Source of the DNA: Epinephelus fuscoguttatus
Lineage: Eukaryota; Chordata; Actinopteri; Perciformes; Serranidae
Length of the DNA: 64,000 nt
Direction of reading: 5' to 3'
Assembly: GCF_011397635.1 (NCBI RefSeq)
Contig: NC_064759.1
Location: forward strand, 12,916,428-12,980,427
The notes beneath the pieces are model-generated. The model made no database searches and had not been told where the DNA came from. It was given only the letters and a program-made list of their open reading frames with translations. Each line of letters opens with the position of its first letter. Position 1 is the first letter of the stretch. The position numbers were made by a program, and so were the translations under genes. This document shows, in pieces, positions 36,930 through 50,100 of the stretch.

Positions 36930-37076
36930 GGCTGCGGAGAGGGAAAACGAAGCAGAGGCAACAACGAGGGCAGTCGATGAGAAGAAATAGGAGGTGAGGT
37001 CTGACAAATTGGATCAGACTGGGCCAGTGCAACAGCTGAGGTCTGCTCCGTATTCCTGGCACAGATAGCTCCTCTA

Positions 37077-37083
37077 CTTATAA
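37077..37083 (-). promoter_or_regulatory. lenep: TATA box of lenep
   Basis: The minus strand reads GGTTATAAGTAGAGG, a good TATA box, about 150 nt upstream of the lenep ATG. It predicts a start near 37050. A TATA-type promoter fits a tissue-specific gene. Confidence 0.55.
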
Positions 37084-37876
37084 CCTCCTATACGAGCTGC
37101 GGGCCATTCACATCCTGCTTTTTCTCGACTGTTCCCTGCTTTCAAACATCCGCTGATTGATTAAAGGCCTTGTTTACCTTTGCTGCGCACTGCTCCCCTC
37201 TGTTGTATAGCACCCCACACACAGGCTCTCCCTATGCTCTAATAATCCCTGAATCAGCCCCCTGCTGTTCACAAACAAGAGAGTTCCAGTAGCTCCAACA
37301 CAACTCCCACTGCAACCCACTCTTTGTTCAGGACACTGTGTGACAGGTGATAATACCTTCCAGCAGTGTGCGCTCTGTTCTTTCATTTTCATCAAAGTTT
37401 TTAGGTGTACTTTGATAGAAGGATGAGTCGGATCTTAAAAAGCCTATCCAACAAAGTGATAAACACTCAGTGAACACACACACAAATTTATCATATCAAA
37501 AGCCAAACTCACAAAGAGAGATGAATGATATATGTATTTATATATGCAATCTATATTTTCAGATACAGGTGTAAACAGAAATGTTTCCCTAAAAACAAAA
37601 CAAAAAAAAAGGTATTAAAACAGAAACATATAAAGTAAAAATCAATATCTGTGCACACTATCTGAAAGTAACCTTTGGCTTTCACAAATTAAAAGTACAA
37701 CAGCATCATTAACACTATCACCACCACCGACAACGACAAACAACACTTTTCTTTGAAAGGATTTTTCATGCAACAAAGGCATCTGTGATGAATGATAACA
37801 CGGGACTGGTTCACTAATGATGCAGAGGGTCAGGTGGGTCTGTTTCAGAGCACACACAAACGCATACAGAACTTAA

Positions 37877-38728
37877 AGGGATGTTTCAGAATTTTTCAAG
37901 TGGAGTTGTATGCGGTACTTATCAATAGAGAGTATATTACACACACTTATATTACATACACTTGATGTCAGTCAGCATGTCCTTAGTTCAGAAAAGCAGG
38001 CTGGAGTCTGACATAAAAGCTAAGCAAGCTACTGCTGTGAAGGAGTCTGCAACAAAACGAATTTTAGCATCTTAAAGAAAGTCCAACCTAAAAAATATCA
38101 TCATCAGTTTAAGTGTATGCTATATTTGTAATATTGTCACTGCTTAACCTTGAAGTCAGACAGTGATTTCCAACAGGAAAATGAAGCCGTTACATCGCTC
38201 TCTTCCAAGCCAGACTCCATTGAGAAAAACAGTGATTTAACATCGCTGTACACAGGAGCTGCTGATCTACCACTGCCTTGAAGAGTTATTTTGTTTGTCT
38301 TATTGTGTGACTTTGGCGGTTAAAACGGTTACTTTGGATTCACCAAAGATGCACCGTAACACAAACTAATTAACTGAATGAAGCAGCTTTAAACAAGCAG
38401 CTCCTGTATTCAGCAGGCTTAAATTACTATTTTTGTCAAGGGAGTCTGGTGGCTTTGCCAAGAGCAGAGATGGGGAACTGAAGCTGCCTCCCGATCACAA
38501 CAGGCTGTCTGACAGAAAGGTAAAGCAGTGAAAATACACTTTATACAGTGTCCACTTAAAGTGATAGTGATGTTTTTTAGGTAGGACTTTTTTTTTTTTT
38601 TTTTAGGTACCTAAAATACGTTTTGTTGCTAACCTCCACCCACAGCAGTACATTGCTTAGCTTAGCTTCTCCAACTGACTTCTGCTGTACCCCATACAAC
38701 CCCATTTCAAAAAATCTGAACTATCCCT
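37877..38728. mobile_element. TTAA-flanked miniature element with ~45 bp inverted ends
   Basis: Perfect TTAA on both sides (37873-37876 and 38729-38732). The left end is AGGGATGTTTCAGAATTTTT and the right end, reversed, AGGGATAGTTCAGATTTTTT; similarity continues through GTGGAGTTGTATG / ATGGGGTTGTATG. It is 852 bp and noncoding. A segment at 38430-38455 (TTTTGTCAAGGGAGTCTGGT) recurs as inverted arms at 41616-41843. Confidence 0.85.
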
Positions 38729-38732
38729 TTAA

Positions 38733-41147
38733 AGCTCCAGGTTCCCACCTGACCTACAAACACCTGAACAGGCAGAATGTGAGCGTCTGACTGACCCAGC
38801 TGTCACTCTGGCATGTTTGTGCATGTTAGATTACATATGAACCCACTTCAGGGTCTAAAGACTAGTTGACAGTTAAGGTTTAGGCTGAAACGTCCCTTCT
38901 CGTATTTCAAGAGTTTGGCCTTGATGTATCTTTGACAAGTTCAACTGATTTACAAAGAGCTACCTCAGTGCTGTGGAGTTTGTGTTACTGATCAAATGAG
39001 TCATTAAAGATACAACAATGGAAACAATAATCCAATCCTAAAATGACCGCTCAAATGTTATTTACAGATGGTCAGGAAATACCCCCTCCCAATGGTGACA
39101 TCAAGTATCTGTGACTATAAGCTGAATGCAAGAATGTGCATCCGAGGAGATTGCCATCACTGGATCTGTTCGCGTGTGTTTATTGGAGTGTCATTTTTGC
39201 AAGTCTTTGTTTAACTGAGAGGCTTGTGTAAGATTCTCCTGTAGTCCACTACATTTGAATTAAGTACATAAGGTGACTGCATTGAAGTGATGTGACTGCA
39301 TTGAAGAAACAAGGCACAATTAAAAACATATATATATATATATATAAAAAAACATCATGAACTGAGGGAGGAGGAAGAGGAAAGGAGAAACAATAGCATG
39401 AACTTCTCCTCCCGAGATCCTCAAAAGTTTGTGAAAACAGCACACTGAGGAGCAACATTTGGCTTTAACATTAGCAATGCTCCAAAAACATTTATGTCCT
39501 TATGTTCAGCTACCCCCGAACCATTTCTTTTTTTCTTTTTTTAAAGGACATTATTCCCTCAAGTGATTAAAAAATAAAGCAACATCACAATACACATAAT
39601 TACCTAACCATTACGATGACATATTTTGCATCATTTTTGCAGAGGGGAATTCATCGCGCTCAGACTGTTCAACATTTCTCATTGGCCGTAGTTTAAAGGG
39701 GTCTTCTTTACCTGCTTTCCTTTGCTTTCAGTCAGAATCCTCTTTAAAGATATAACCCATAGATTGTCAGTGCAAACACATGCTAAGGAAAAGCATCAGG
39801 TCTATGCCTCTCAACATATACCTGTATCTGTGTTTGTGGGTGACATCAATGAACTTTAAAAATCTCCTTTTTGTTGATGTAGTCAGGCACAATCACCTAG
39901 ATCCTTCTCCCCTCTAAAACAGGCCCGTTTCATTATGCAATCCAAGTCTAAACTTGCACCCAATGTTGTAAGCACACAAAACAGATAACCGCTGATAATC
40001 GTCATGGCTTTCTCTGCTGTTAGCGACCGAGTTCATGATCTTTGGCATGACAGGTGGTGCGGGCCGTGCGTGGTGTAAAGGTGTATGTGCATCTGTGTTT
40101 ACGGAGGGATTAGGGAGATACAGCTGTTTAGATCCTCCTGAATTCAGAGTGTCCGACAAGTAATGAATCCCGAGATAACAGAAAAAAAGAGAACATCATC
40201 ATTGGCATAGCAGTCCCCAAGTTTTGCATACAGGCTTTCATCATCACCAGGTATCACTCCAAGGGTCAAAGTTCAACCGTCCTCAAAAGGGGAGTGGTCG
40301 GGGGTAGGGTGGCCCTCCTGATTAGATTGGAAGCAAACACATTTATGCATATTCACCAGGCAGATTTTTTTGTTTGTTTCCAAAGTCAGGTTTGCTGCTT
40401 AAGTGCTCCAGTGACACTTGAAGGGGAGAGTTTATGTTCGAGCCCGGTTCAGTCTGTGATACAAAGAACAATCGCCATCCAGTCTGTGATTTGCCTGATA
40501 TGCTCCAGCAACAGTGTGAGGAGGGAAATCAGCTCCCCGTAAGAAATGACACATGCTTACAAGCACTGCAAATCTTATTTCCGAGTCCCATGTATGCTCC
40601 TTTCTTCACTTTTCAGTTCCACATTTCTTTTTGTACAAGGATTCATGTATTAGTAAAGTGTCCATTTTTTTTAATTTTTCATAAATCGCATGTTAAGGTT
40701 GTTTTTTTTTCTTGTAACAAAAGAAAAAAAAAAAAAAAAGCATTTATTTTCTGCCCCGTTCTGAAAGGGCTCCTCCCTGGTTCACAGTAGGCTGTTGAGA
40801 AATTGCAGCAGTGCTTCTCCGTTGTGGAGGGATGCACCTGATAGTTTTGGAAGAGGGGGTGGTCGAAGACTGCAGGTCACAGTTTGGCTTTCAGAAAGGA
40901 CAGAAATATGTGGCATCAGCAGCAAGTGAATGATTTTATAGAGAAACTACTGATTTTTCTTTCTTTTTTTGGCTTTCTTTGCAAATGGTGTGTGTGCATA
41001 TGGGATCTTGTATATGTATGTGTGCATGGTAAGTGTAGTGTTGCTGTGTGTATTATAGCATAATGCAAGTGTGTTTGTCTTGTGTTGAATTGCTGCAGGA
41101 GTGTGTGTGTGTGTATTTGGTGGAGTATTTCATTGGCGTGTGTGACG
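38733..41147 (-). other. shc1: Predicted 3' UTR and downstream flank of shc1
   Basis: No coding sequence was recognised. Minus-strand AATAAA hexamers occur at 40748-40743 (about 0.4 kb past the stop) and 39184-39179 (about 2.0 kb past it), so either could end the shc1 mRNA. A (TA)n run lies near 39329-39345. The absence of transposon ends between 38740 and 41147 is consistent with a long 3' UTR. Confidence 0.45.
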
Positions 41148-44100
41148 TCAGGCCCTGCGCTCTACTGGCTGTTGCAGACACACTTCGCTACCAGCTGATA
41201 CGATGGGGAGTCTGTTGTCCATGTGGTAACTGATCAGGTGACTCACGCTTTCAAACCGATGGTCTTTTGTACGGACCTGAAAGACAAAGGAAAAGGTATT
41301 AAAGTAAAGTTTAAAGGGCTGTGTGAGACAGTTATTTTTATTCTGTAGCTTCTCTCCTAGTGTTTCTTAAGTATTCAAATCCAGAAATTGAAATTTTGGT
41401 TGTAGTGTGTATGTTTTAGTTTAAAAATGTTATTTTCCCAAGCCCTTCTAGAAACGTTGTCCCATGTGACCTGATGTAGGCTTCTGCATGGAAAAGTTGC
41501 TACACATACACCCACATTTGTCACATTAGTTCGGTTCCAAAAGTCACCCAATAACACGAACAAACTATCGAGTTGGCTGACCAGCAACCCCTGTGTGCTG
41601 TGAGGTCAAATCAGTGTTTTTGTCAAAGGAGTCTGGTGGCTTTGAGGAGGCCGATTGAACAGCTTCAGTTCTCTGTCGGAAAGGGCTGTCTGACGGCAAA
41701 GTAAAAGTGGTAAAAATAATCTAAATATGGCATACACTGAAACTAATACTGATTTTTTTTTTTTCAGTTGGTCCTCGTTCAAGCGGCAAAATATGCATGG
41801 CTGCTGCCCTTGTCCACCGCCACCAGACACCTTTGACAAAAACAGGAATTTTATCTCACAGAACACAAGGAGTTGGGAACTGACCGCTTCCTTTGATTGC
41901 TAAGTTAGTTTGTGTTTTTGTGTGACGTTCAAAACCGAACTAACGTGACATCCGAAGCAGTAAGCTACATTATTTAGCTTTTGTGTCCCGGTAGTCCTGT
42001 CTGCTTCCCCAAACGGGGACTGTGCTGATTGCCACCTACTGAAGAGTAATACACTGGCTATGGGTCTATGAATGTAATACAGTATAGTGAGCCCCAGTAC
42101 GTCTTCACCAGGTTAAATAAAAGTTGATTAATAATTATAAAACAGCACCATCTTCTTCCTCCGAGCTCAAAACTTCAAAGCTAACACTTTCCTCGCTCTC
42201 CATGCTTACACTGTCAGTGAACTGCATGTGTGGGGGCTGAGGGAGAGAAGGGCATAAGCGCTGTAACCTACACCTTTGTGCTAACGGCTGAGTGGGAGTT
42301 TCCATTTGAAAAACACAGAAAAGAATGCAAATGGACCTGCCTTTTAAATTCATACACACCTATACAGCCATGTGTTGGGAAAACATGACTTAAAGGTGCT
42401 GTATGAAATTCTATAGGAAGATAGCTGATTGTTGAGTATCATTCCCAAGTCAAATACTTTGGGTTGGTGACTCGGAGTGAGACTCAACAATCAGCTACCT
42501 TTCTAAAGAGTTACAGATATCAGATATAGCACCTTTAAAAATAGCCAAAGCCCATTCATGCCTCTTCCTCCCCTTTGTAATCTCTCTTGGCCTTATGATT
42601 TTCCCCTCTCGCCCTGACTCACCACTCCTTCTGGATCAACTAGTAGCAGGTGTTTGGGCTGACCGCCCTGCTGTCCGGTGAGGACGTACTGCCCGGGCGT
42701 GGTCCCGGACTCTCGCACCAGGAAGTCCCCGTCACGGGTCAGCAGCCTCTCCGCTTCCCTGCGACTTAAGCTACCGTGGAACCAGGCCTCGCACTGCAGC
42801 TGCTGCACCAGAGGGGGCGCTGCTGTCGCTGAGCTCGGGCCACCGTGCCCAGACACTCCCAGGGCATCATCAAACGGCTCTTGAAAAATAAACACACATA
42901 TATTTGTATTATTGTGTTTCTCTGTTGAAAACCTCACGCGCATGTCTATATAGGAAAATGATTTTTTTTTATTTAGAGCCAAAATGACTGAGCCTTATCC
43001 AAGTGAGCCACATGAATTGACAGTTGCGTGCTGCACACTGATAGAGGACTGTGTCTTTAAAGTGAAAGGCTTTACGCAGTCAACCAATCATGTTACATAA
43101 AATGCCCCCTGTAATGGACAAAGGCACTCTAATTCCCTTATCTTCCTCCAAGGCTGCCTTCTGCGGGCAGCTCCACTCTTCAATTAGCTCGTCATATGGA
43201 ATGTACAGTACACACTACTCTGCTCATCCCCTCAGTCAATAATTAACCCTTATTCTGTCCACACGGTAAAATAACTGCACATTTGCTTTGGCAGTAATCC
43301 TGGTCATTTTGATTACACACATCTTGTCATTTAGAGAAATTATGCAATCACCTTTTCCAGTTATTTAGAGGATTAGTTATGTGCACTACTTGTGTGTTTT
43401 TTAGACAGCAGTCCCTTTAGCTTGATTTATTAATATGATATTCCCAACACAACGCAAGGAGACAGGGTGAGGCACTCACTCATGTCAAAAGCATCTCTGT
43501 GAGCATTTCCATTAGCTGCAACTGGGGGGCGGGGTTTGTCCACATTGACGTATGAAGGGTCATCAAACAGTTCCCGTCCCCCTTCTTTGGCACCCACTGG
43601 AAAAAAATGCAGACATCAGTGACCTTGGCACATCTTCCTGTTCCTATCAGCACATGAAATGGTATTTAAACCAGCCATGAGTAGAGATGGAGTGTGACTG
43701 AATTGTGACAACCTTCCACAGATTTACAGTGACTAACAGAGGTGCAGACAGAGAGGCAGGCTGAGACTCACCTGGTAGAGGCGGCAGAGGCTGCTTGTGA
43801 ATGTCATTCTGGCCTGGCTGTCCATACGGCTGCAAACACAGAGACATACAAACAAATAATGAGTCACAGTCACATGTGCGTTCTCTTGTGTATGTACACA
43901 AATGGATTCCTATTAAAAGGGTTACACAAAAGGTCAATGATGATTTGTCTATGACAAACCGAGCAATTCCAACTGGGTTACTACTGCCTTTTAATTGTCT
44001 CCGCCCACAACTACGAAATTCTGAAATGCTCTCTAGAGCTGTGAAATTCCTTACAAGTGTATCATCTCTTAACTGCAGCATGAGCAGTGTTTGGACGTGT

Positions 44101-47100
44101 TGAAGCATGAGTATCTCATCCTCCTGTTGTGTTTGTGTGCATTTTTCTCACCAGCGTGGCACCTGGGCGGGTCCTCATGTCAATCAGTCCACCAGGGGGA
44201 GGCTGTTTTCCAGGAAAATTATTATAGTACGGGACGTCAGGAGGTGGAGCAGCCTCATCGTCTTCTTCCTCCCATGCAGAGCCGTCAAACGGAGCCATTC
44301 TGAGAGGAAAAGGAGAGATATAAAGGCAGAAACAGAATATGGGTGAAAAAATACAAACATAGGCTCGTGTTTTGGGCTCATGCGAGGGACATTTTTCACA
44401 TTTACCTGTCATGAGGTGTGACCAGTTTAGGGGGATTCTTTAGGTACTGTTTAAAGCGCAGTTCAAAGGCCTGGCCAATAGTGCTGATGACTTCCTGGGC
44501 TAAACCCTCTGAACACTCCAGGATGTGACATGCTGAAAGAGAAAAAGGCACAAATGACTAATAAGGAAGCTGCAGTGACATGTACTCAAATTAAATGTGC
44601 ACTCACGCAGACAAATATATGCTCTGCTAATGGATGCAAAGAAACATTGCATGTATTTCACTTAACACACTCTAGTTTTCTCTATTAAGGGGACCTACTA
44701 TGCTTTTTTCTTTATTTCCTGTCATATGTTAAAATGTTGGTTTTCCATCCTAAACATGGCCAAAATTTTAAATAATGAGATAAATGAATGTGAAAGTAAT
44801 CCCTATGAGCAAAAACCTCAGGCTTTACAAGTTCTGAACTCTACTTTCGAGACAAGCTGACGCCAGCTCTTGAAGGATTTCTTTACATGTTTACATTAGC
44901 CCACACTGCTACATGTAGCTACATGGTAACAACAGGGAAAAAGGTAATCGTGGCTGCTTGTGTTGTTAATTTCTCCCCAATTTCAGATCATATTCCTGCT
45001 GGAACATGTGCAGGTGAGTTGATTTTGGTTTAGTGTCTTTTATTGGTGATCTTTCACGGTAGAAAGCGCCACTATTTTCCATTACAGTAATTCTGCGGCT
45101 ACAATGATAGTGCAGAGACACAGTAGCCCTTTTACACTGCCAGATTTTCAGCGAATGTTGGGCCATTTTGCCGGCAAGCTGCGAGCGTTTAGATACACAG
45201 AGCCGGATTGGCAAGATGATCTGAGGTGCCCAATTTTCCGCCTCGTAGGGTAGTCATATTGGTGGAACCCTTTAGTTTAAAACGACCAAGGCGGCCTTCT
45301 GCAACGGGAGGGGCTGTTGATGATGGCGCACGTGTGAGCCACTGGTGGTGGATAAAAAGGAAACAGCTGATAGTAGGAAGCAGCTAGTAGCAAGAGGGAA
45401 ACGCAAACCTGACAGACACTATAAAGATGAGCAACTGGGGAGACAAGGAATTGCATGCCCTCCTTGTCTTTGCAAACGAAGAGGCCATTAACCGTCAGAT
45501 GACGGGAACGGTGAAGGATGGGCCAACTTACGAGAGAATCGCCGAAGGACTGACTAGCTGCAGCATCACAAGCTGAGCTACACGTTTTGTTACTTGCTCA
45601 CACCCCCATTGCCCAAAAAAGACGCATTCTGTATAAACAAAAGTAGGTAGGCGACATTTTGCCGATTTTGTTTTTATACAGCCAATGCTGAAAAAAGACT
45701 GATTGGGCTTCTCTGCAAATTTGCACAATTCCTATTTAAAAAGGGCTAGAGATACAGAGAACCCGTACACGTTAACCAATCAGAGCAGACTGGACTTTTT
45801 CGGGAGGGTTGCTTAAAGTAAAAGGCCCTAAAACAGAGCGTTTCAGTGTTACAGCACAGAAAGTATGTGGACATTTTTTTGAACATTAAACCATGTTCCT
45901 GTAGAAACCTTAAATACAAGTACAATCCTGAGGGCAAAAATGAGCATAACAGGTCCGATTATAATTGCAGAATTACAAACAGAAAACATGAATAATATTT
46001 AAAGTGGTGTTACTTTTTAGTAGGAGCTTGTAATGTAATCCTAATCCCATTTTCACTATTTTTTTTTCAGTTGCTTTTGCGAGCTCTGTGAGAGCAAAAC
46101 TGAGAATCCTGCTTTTTCCCACCACTGCTTGGAAAATCAAGCCACATGTTCACATATTTATCACATAAGTGCGAACAAAGCATTATTCGCCAAACAATTA
46201 AAAGCAGTGCTGTTACTTGCTATGCCTACTTAGTGGTAAATGTTCTGTTTCTTCCTTCGCTCTGCACAGTGGGCCTGTAATGTCTCAGCTCCAGTGGGCG
46301 GTGTGTCAAATTCAAAGGAGAGCACCAAAATGAATAGAGCCATATCATTTATTTAATAGGATTCATTTATATTTCAATAAAAATGTCTTGCTCTTATTTA
46401 TTTACAGTATTTGCTGTTTCACCACCCAGTGGGACTGAATGTAGAGAGAATCTGCAACACATGTACCACAGGATCAAAGTCAGAGTTCTGCACAACATCA
46501 CTTCAATATGATTTTTTAAAAGTGTGGACTTTGTCAGATTCTGCCTGAGTGAAAATGTCTCTTAGCTGTTTCTGCTCACCTCTCTGGTTGACTGGATCTT
46601 TGGCCACATATGCTACGTACTCAGCCGTATCCTGAGGGAGACAGGGTAAGACAGTTAGGGGAGGAGGGGGAAGGGGGGGGGGAATTGATAGGAAGAAAAA
46701 GTGAAGGGCAGGTTTAGGATAGAAAGACTGAAAAGAACAAGGAGGAACAGACAAAGCAAAAGCTGTAGTCTTTAAGTCACAACAGGAGTTAAAAACACAC
46801 ACTGAGCTGAAAGAGAAACGACAGGAAGTAACAAGATCGAGCTCAGACGAGAAGGACTGCAAACCCGGCGAGGCAGTAATGGAGTGAGTGGCATTCATAG
46901 GAACAGACAATGACAGAAGACAGGAAGGAAGGATATGCAGACTGAAGAAAGATGGAAAAAGGCCAGAGTGAGATCTGAGCTGAGAGAGAGGGGGAGTGAC
47001 TCACTGGGTCTCCTCCAGAGGCGAAGGAGATGGACTGCATGTGATGATTGGCGATTATCTGTGGAGAAAAAGAAAGAGAGGGAGGAGAGGGAGACAGAAG

Positions 47101-50100
47101 GAGAGCACGTGGGTGACATGAAGTATGTGGGAAGTGAGATGAAAGCATGTGGATGGAGAGACAAATGTGGAATCATTACTGAGAAAAGTGCTTTTTCCCC
47201 TCCACTGAGCGGCATCAACTACAGCCGAGATAAAAACTAAGTGGGACAATGGATGGAACACCTTTTTAACAGTCTGCTACAACCGCCCGCGCTGGATCAA
47301 TAACACCATCAACACTTGCTAATGCCCTGTGCACAATGTGTGGTCTATATCTGAGGCTTTATTTGTGAATGGATATATGCACGGGGCATGTCTCTCTGCT
47401 CTGCGTGTTAATGTGGGTGCACTGCGTCGTTGTGTACCATCTCCCCAAAGAAATAAACATCATTCAGCAGCTATTAACTCATAGGAGGAGGATCGCATCC
47501 TGCCCTGTGGCGATGTAGAAATGAAGACGATGGTTAGGAGTGATTTGCGCTGCATCCAGAATAAATGAGGCAAACAAAGTGGAGGCTCTAAATTTATCTG
47601 GGCATCCCCAAAAGGTCACAATGCACAGTGCACTGATGATCAAATTATCAAAATAAAACCTTGTGTTCGGTGGTGGTTTATTGAAACATTTCCTTGGTGT
47701 CAAAGTCAATTTAAAGTGTATTTTTTTTTTTTTTTTCTTAAACATCATTTAGGTTCAACCTTCTGTGAAATTTCAGCCAACTAAAATCTGATTATGTCAT
47801 TAATTAGAGCATGAAAGCAGTGGGAATTATTTTCATGCATCTTTTAAAACAAACCCTCGACAATCAGGGTTCCTACAGCTTATGGCAAGTTAGATTTAAG
47901 ACTTTTTAAACTGTCACTCTGAATGCAATTTGAAACCAAATGTTACCATGACATCCATTCATTTTCTTTAATTGCTTGTCTTGTTGGAGGTCATGGAGCC
48001 TATCCCAGCTGACACTGGGCGAGAGGCAGGGTACACCCTGGACAGTTCGCCAGACCATCACTGGGCTGACACATAGAGACAGACAACCATTCACACTCAC
48101 ATTCACACCTACAGCCAATTTAGAGTCACCAATTAACCTGCATGTCTTTGGACTGTGGGAGGAAGCCGGAGCACCTGGAGAAAACCCACGCTGACAAAGG
48201 GGCGAACATGCAAACTCCACACAGAATGGCTCCCCCACCCCAAGGTTCGTACCAGGAACCCTCTTGCTGTGTGGCAACAATGCACATCCCCATGCTGTCC
48301 AGGGCAACAGGGGGATGTGCATGTTGCCCTAGCTAGCAATAGGCTAGCTAGCAGCCAGTGAATCCTTTGCTCTGAGCATCCTGACCTGAAACAAAATATG
48401 AGTGTAGCTGGTTCCTTTATCCTGATCTGCAAGATTTAATGTGAGAGGCACTCTCTAAATTACTTAAAAAAAAAAAATATGTTACCAATTATTTTGAGAT
48501 TTTATTGCGACTCATTAATAATATTAATAAAATCCTCAAATGTCTTAGCGTTTTTAAGACTTTTAAAAGAATGATTTACAATATTTAAGTACCAATTAAG
48601 GCCTTATTTCTTAGATAATGAATTCACTGTCTTTTAAGACTTTTTAAGGATCAATAACAACGTATTTTACAAACTTAAACTTGTCTTTGAAAGACAAATA
48701 TAAAATGTTAAAAATGACAAAAAATGGGAATGCTACTTTTTTACATTGGAATTGCCATTCTAAAGTTGATCTTGAAAAAACATGTCTGCATAATCCTTAA
48801 ATCCACATCAAATCCCTCAAGCAGAGAGATCCTCAGGTTTACTCTGCTCCAGTAAACTGCACAGGCTAAGTGCACTGTGGATACCAAACATACCTCTGGC
48901 TACAACAGGGCTCTGACAATCAGATGCATCTCTGACTCACAGTCAAATCTCTAGCGGTCAGGGACAAATCTCCCAAACACTGACAGAGTTTTTTTGAGGA
49001 AAAATAAACACACAGGTGCTTCCAGAGCGAGCTGGTTTCAGTCTAACCTGTTTGCAGTCGGAGGCCAGCAGGTTGAGGCTGCTGGTCGAGATGGTGAGGC
49101 TGATTGTCATGCCGGCAAACTGCAGGTTACTCTTCCCCAGGATGGACGTCATACAGCGAGAGGAGGGCTGTGAGGGACGGGGATGCAGTCCATGAGTTAC
49201 AAACAAACAAGGTGCACAAACAGAAAACAACAGGCCACGTTTTTTTTTTTTTTTTTTCACTTCAACAAGGCACGATAGTCCATTGAGTCCTCCCTGACTG
49301 TGCATGAGCCTGTGGGCGTATGTGTGGAAATGCCTGTGTGTGTGGGAGTGGAAGAACAGCTGCAATTGTGAAAGTGATCCTGTCTCCAAGGCCAACTGTG
49401 ACCAATGGGGAGCAGACAGGACAGTTCACATACTGAAGGCTGGGCCAAGAGCATCAGGCAGGCCACGCCAGCACTATAGTGCCAGCCTGTTTATCCCAAT
49501 CCTCCTCCTGTTCTCATGGCTTTCATCCATGTCTGCTTCAGAATATTTGGCGTGTGCTGTGAGAAAAACAGCATCAGGGCAGGATGCACACGCTCAGCCA
49601 CATTAACCTCAGTCCAGCCAAATCAGAGAGACTAGACTAGTTTAATCTATTCTAGTTTACATCCTATAGCTGTGCTTTGTCTGGTATGCCAGACATTCCT
49701 TGGTCAAACCCTGCTACGGCAACAGGCTGCTGGATTTAGCCACCTGTTTTACAAAGTGTTTGGGTGGATGTTTTTAGTTTTACAGAAATACTGTGCGCAG
49801 ACACACGCAGTCTTTACACAGCAGACTGACGGCTGTGTCTGCTCATCTGTAGTGCTTCTCTGGCCCGACGCTGGCTCCACACAAGCTACTACTCCACCTC
49901 TCCAGCCTCCCTTGTGACAAGAGGGCGGGAAAAGGGAGACCAGAGAGTGATTGGTAATTACCTGCGAGTAGCCCGCTAACCACAGAAGTGTACAATCAGC
50001 CTAAATCAAGATCTGCGCGTGTGTTTGAGGGAGAGTGTGTGACTGAATAGCCAACTGACCACAGAGTGGACAATCAAGCTAAATCTAGCTCTTATCCAGA

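Noticed and set aside
36930-37062. Longer start for lenep, or the overlapping 90-aa frame 36790-37062
   Set aside because: The human protein starts at the position of the ATG at 36929. The upstream residues have no counterpart and lie over a pyrimidine-rich acceptor-like sequence. The other frame is a shadow.
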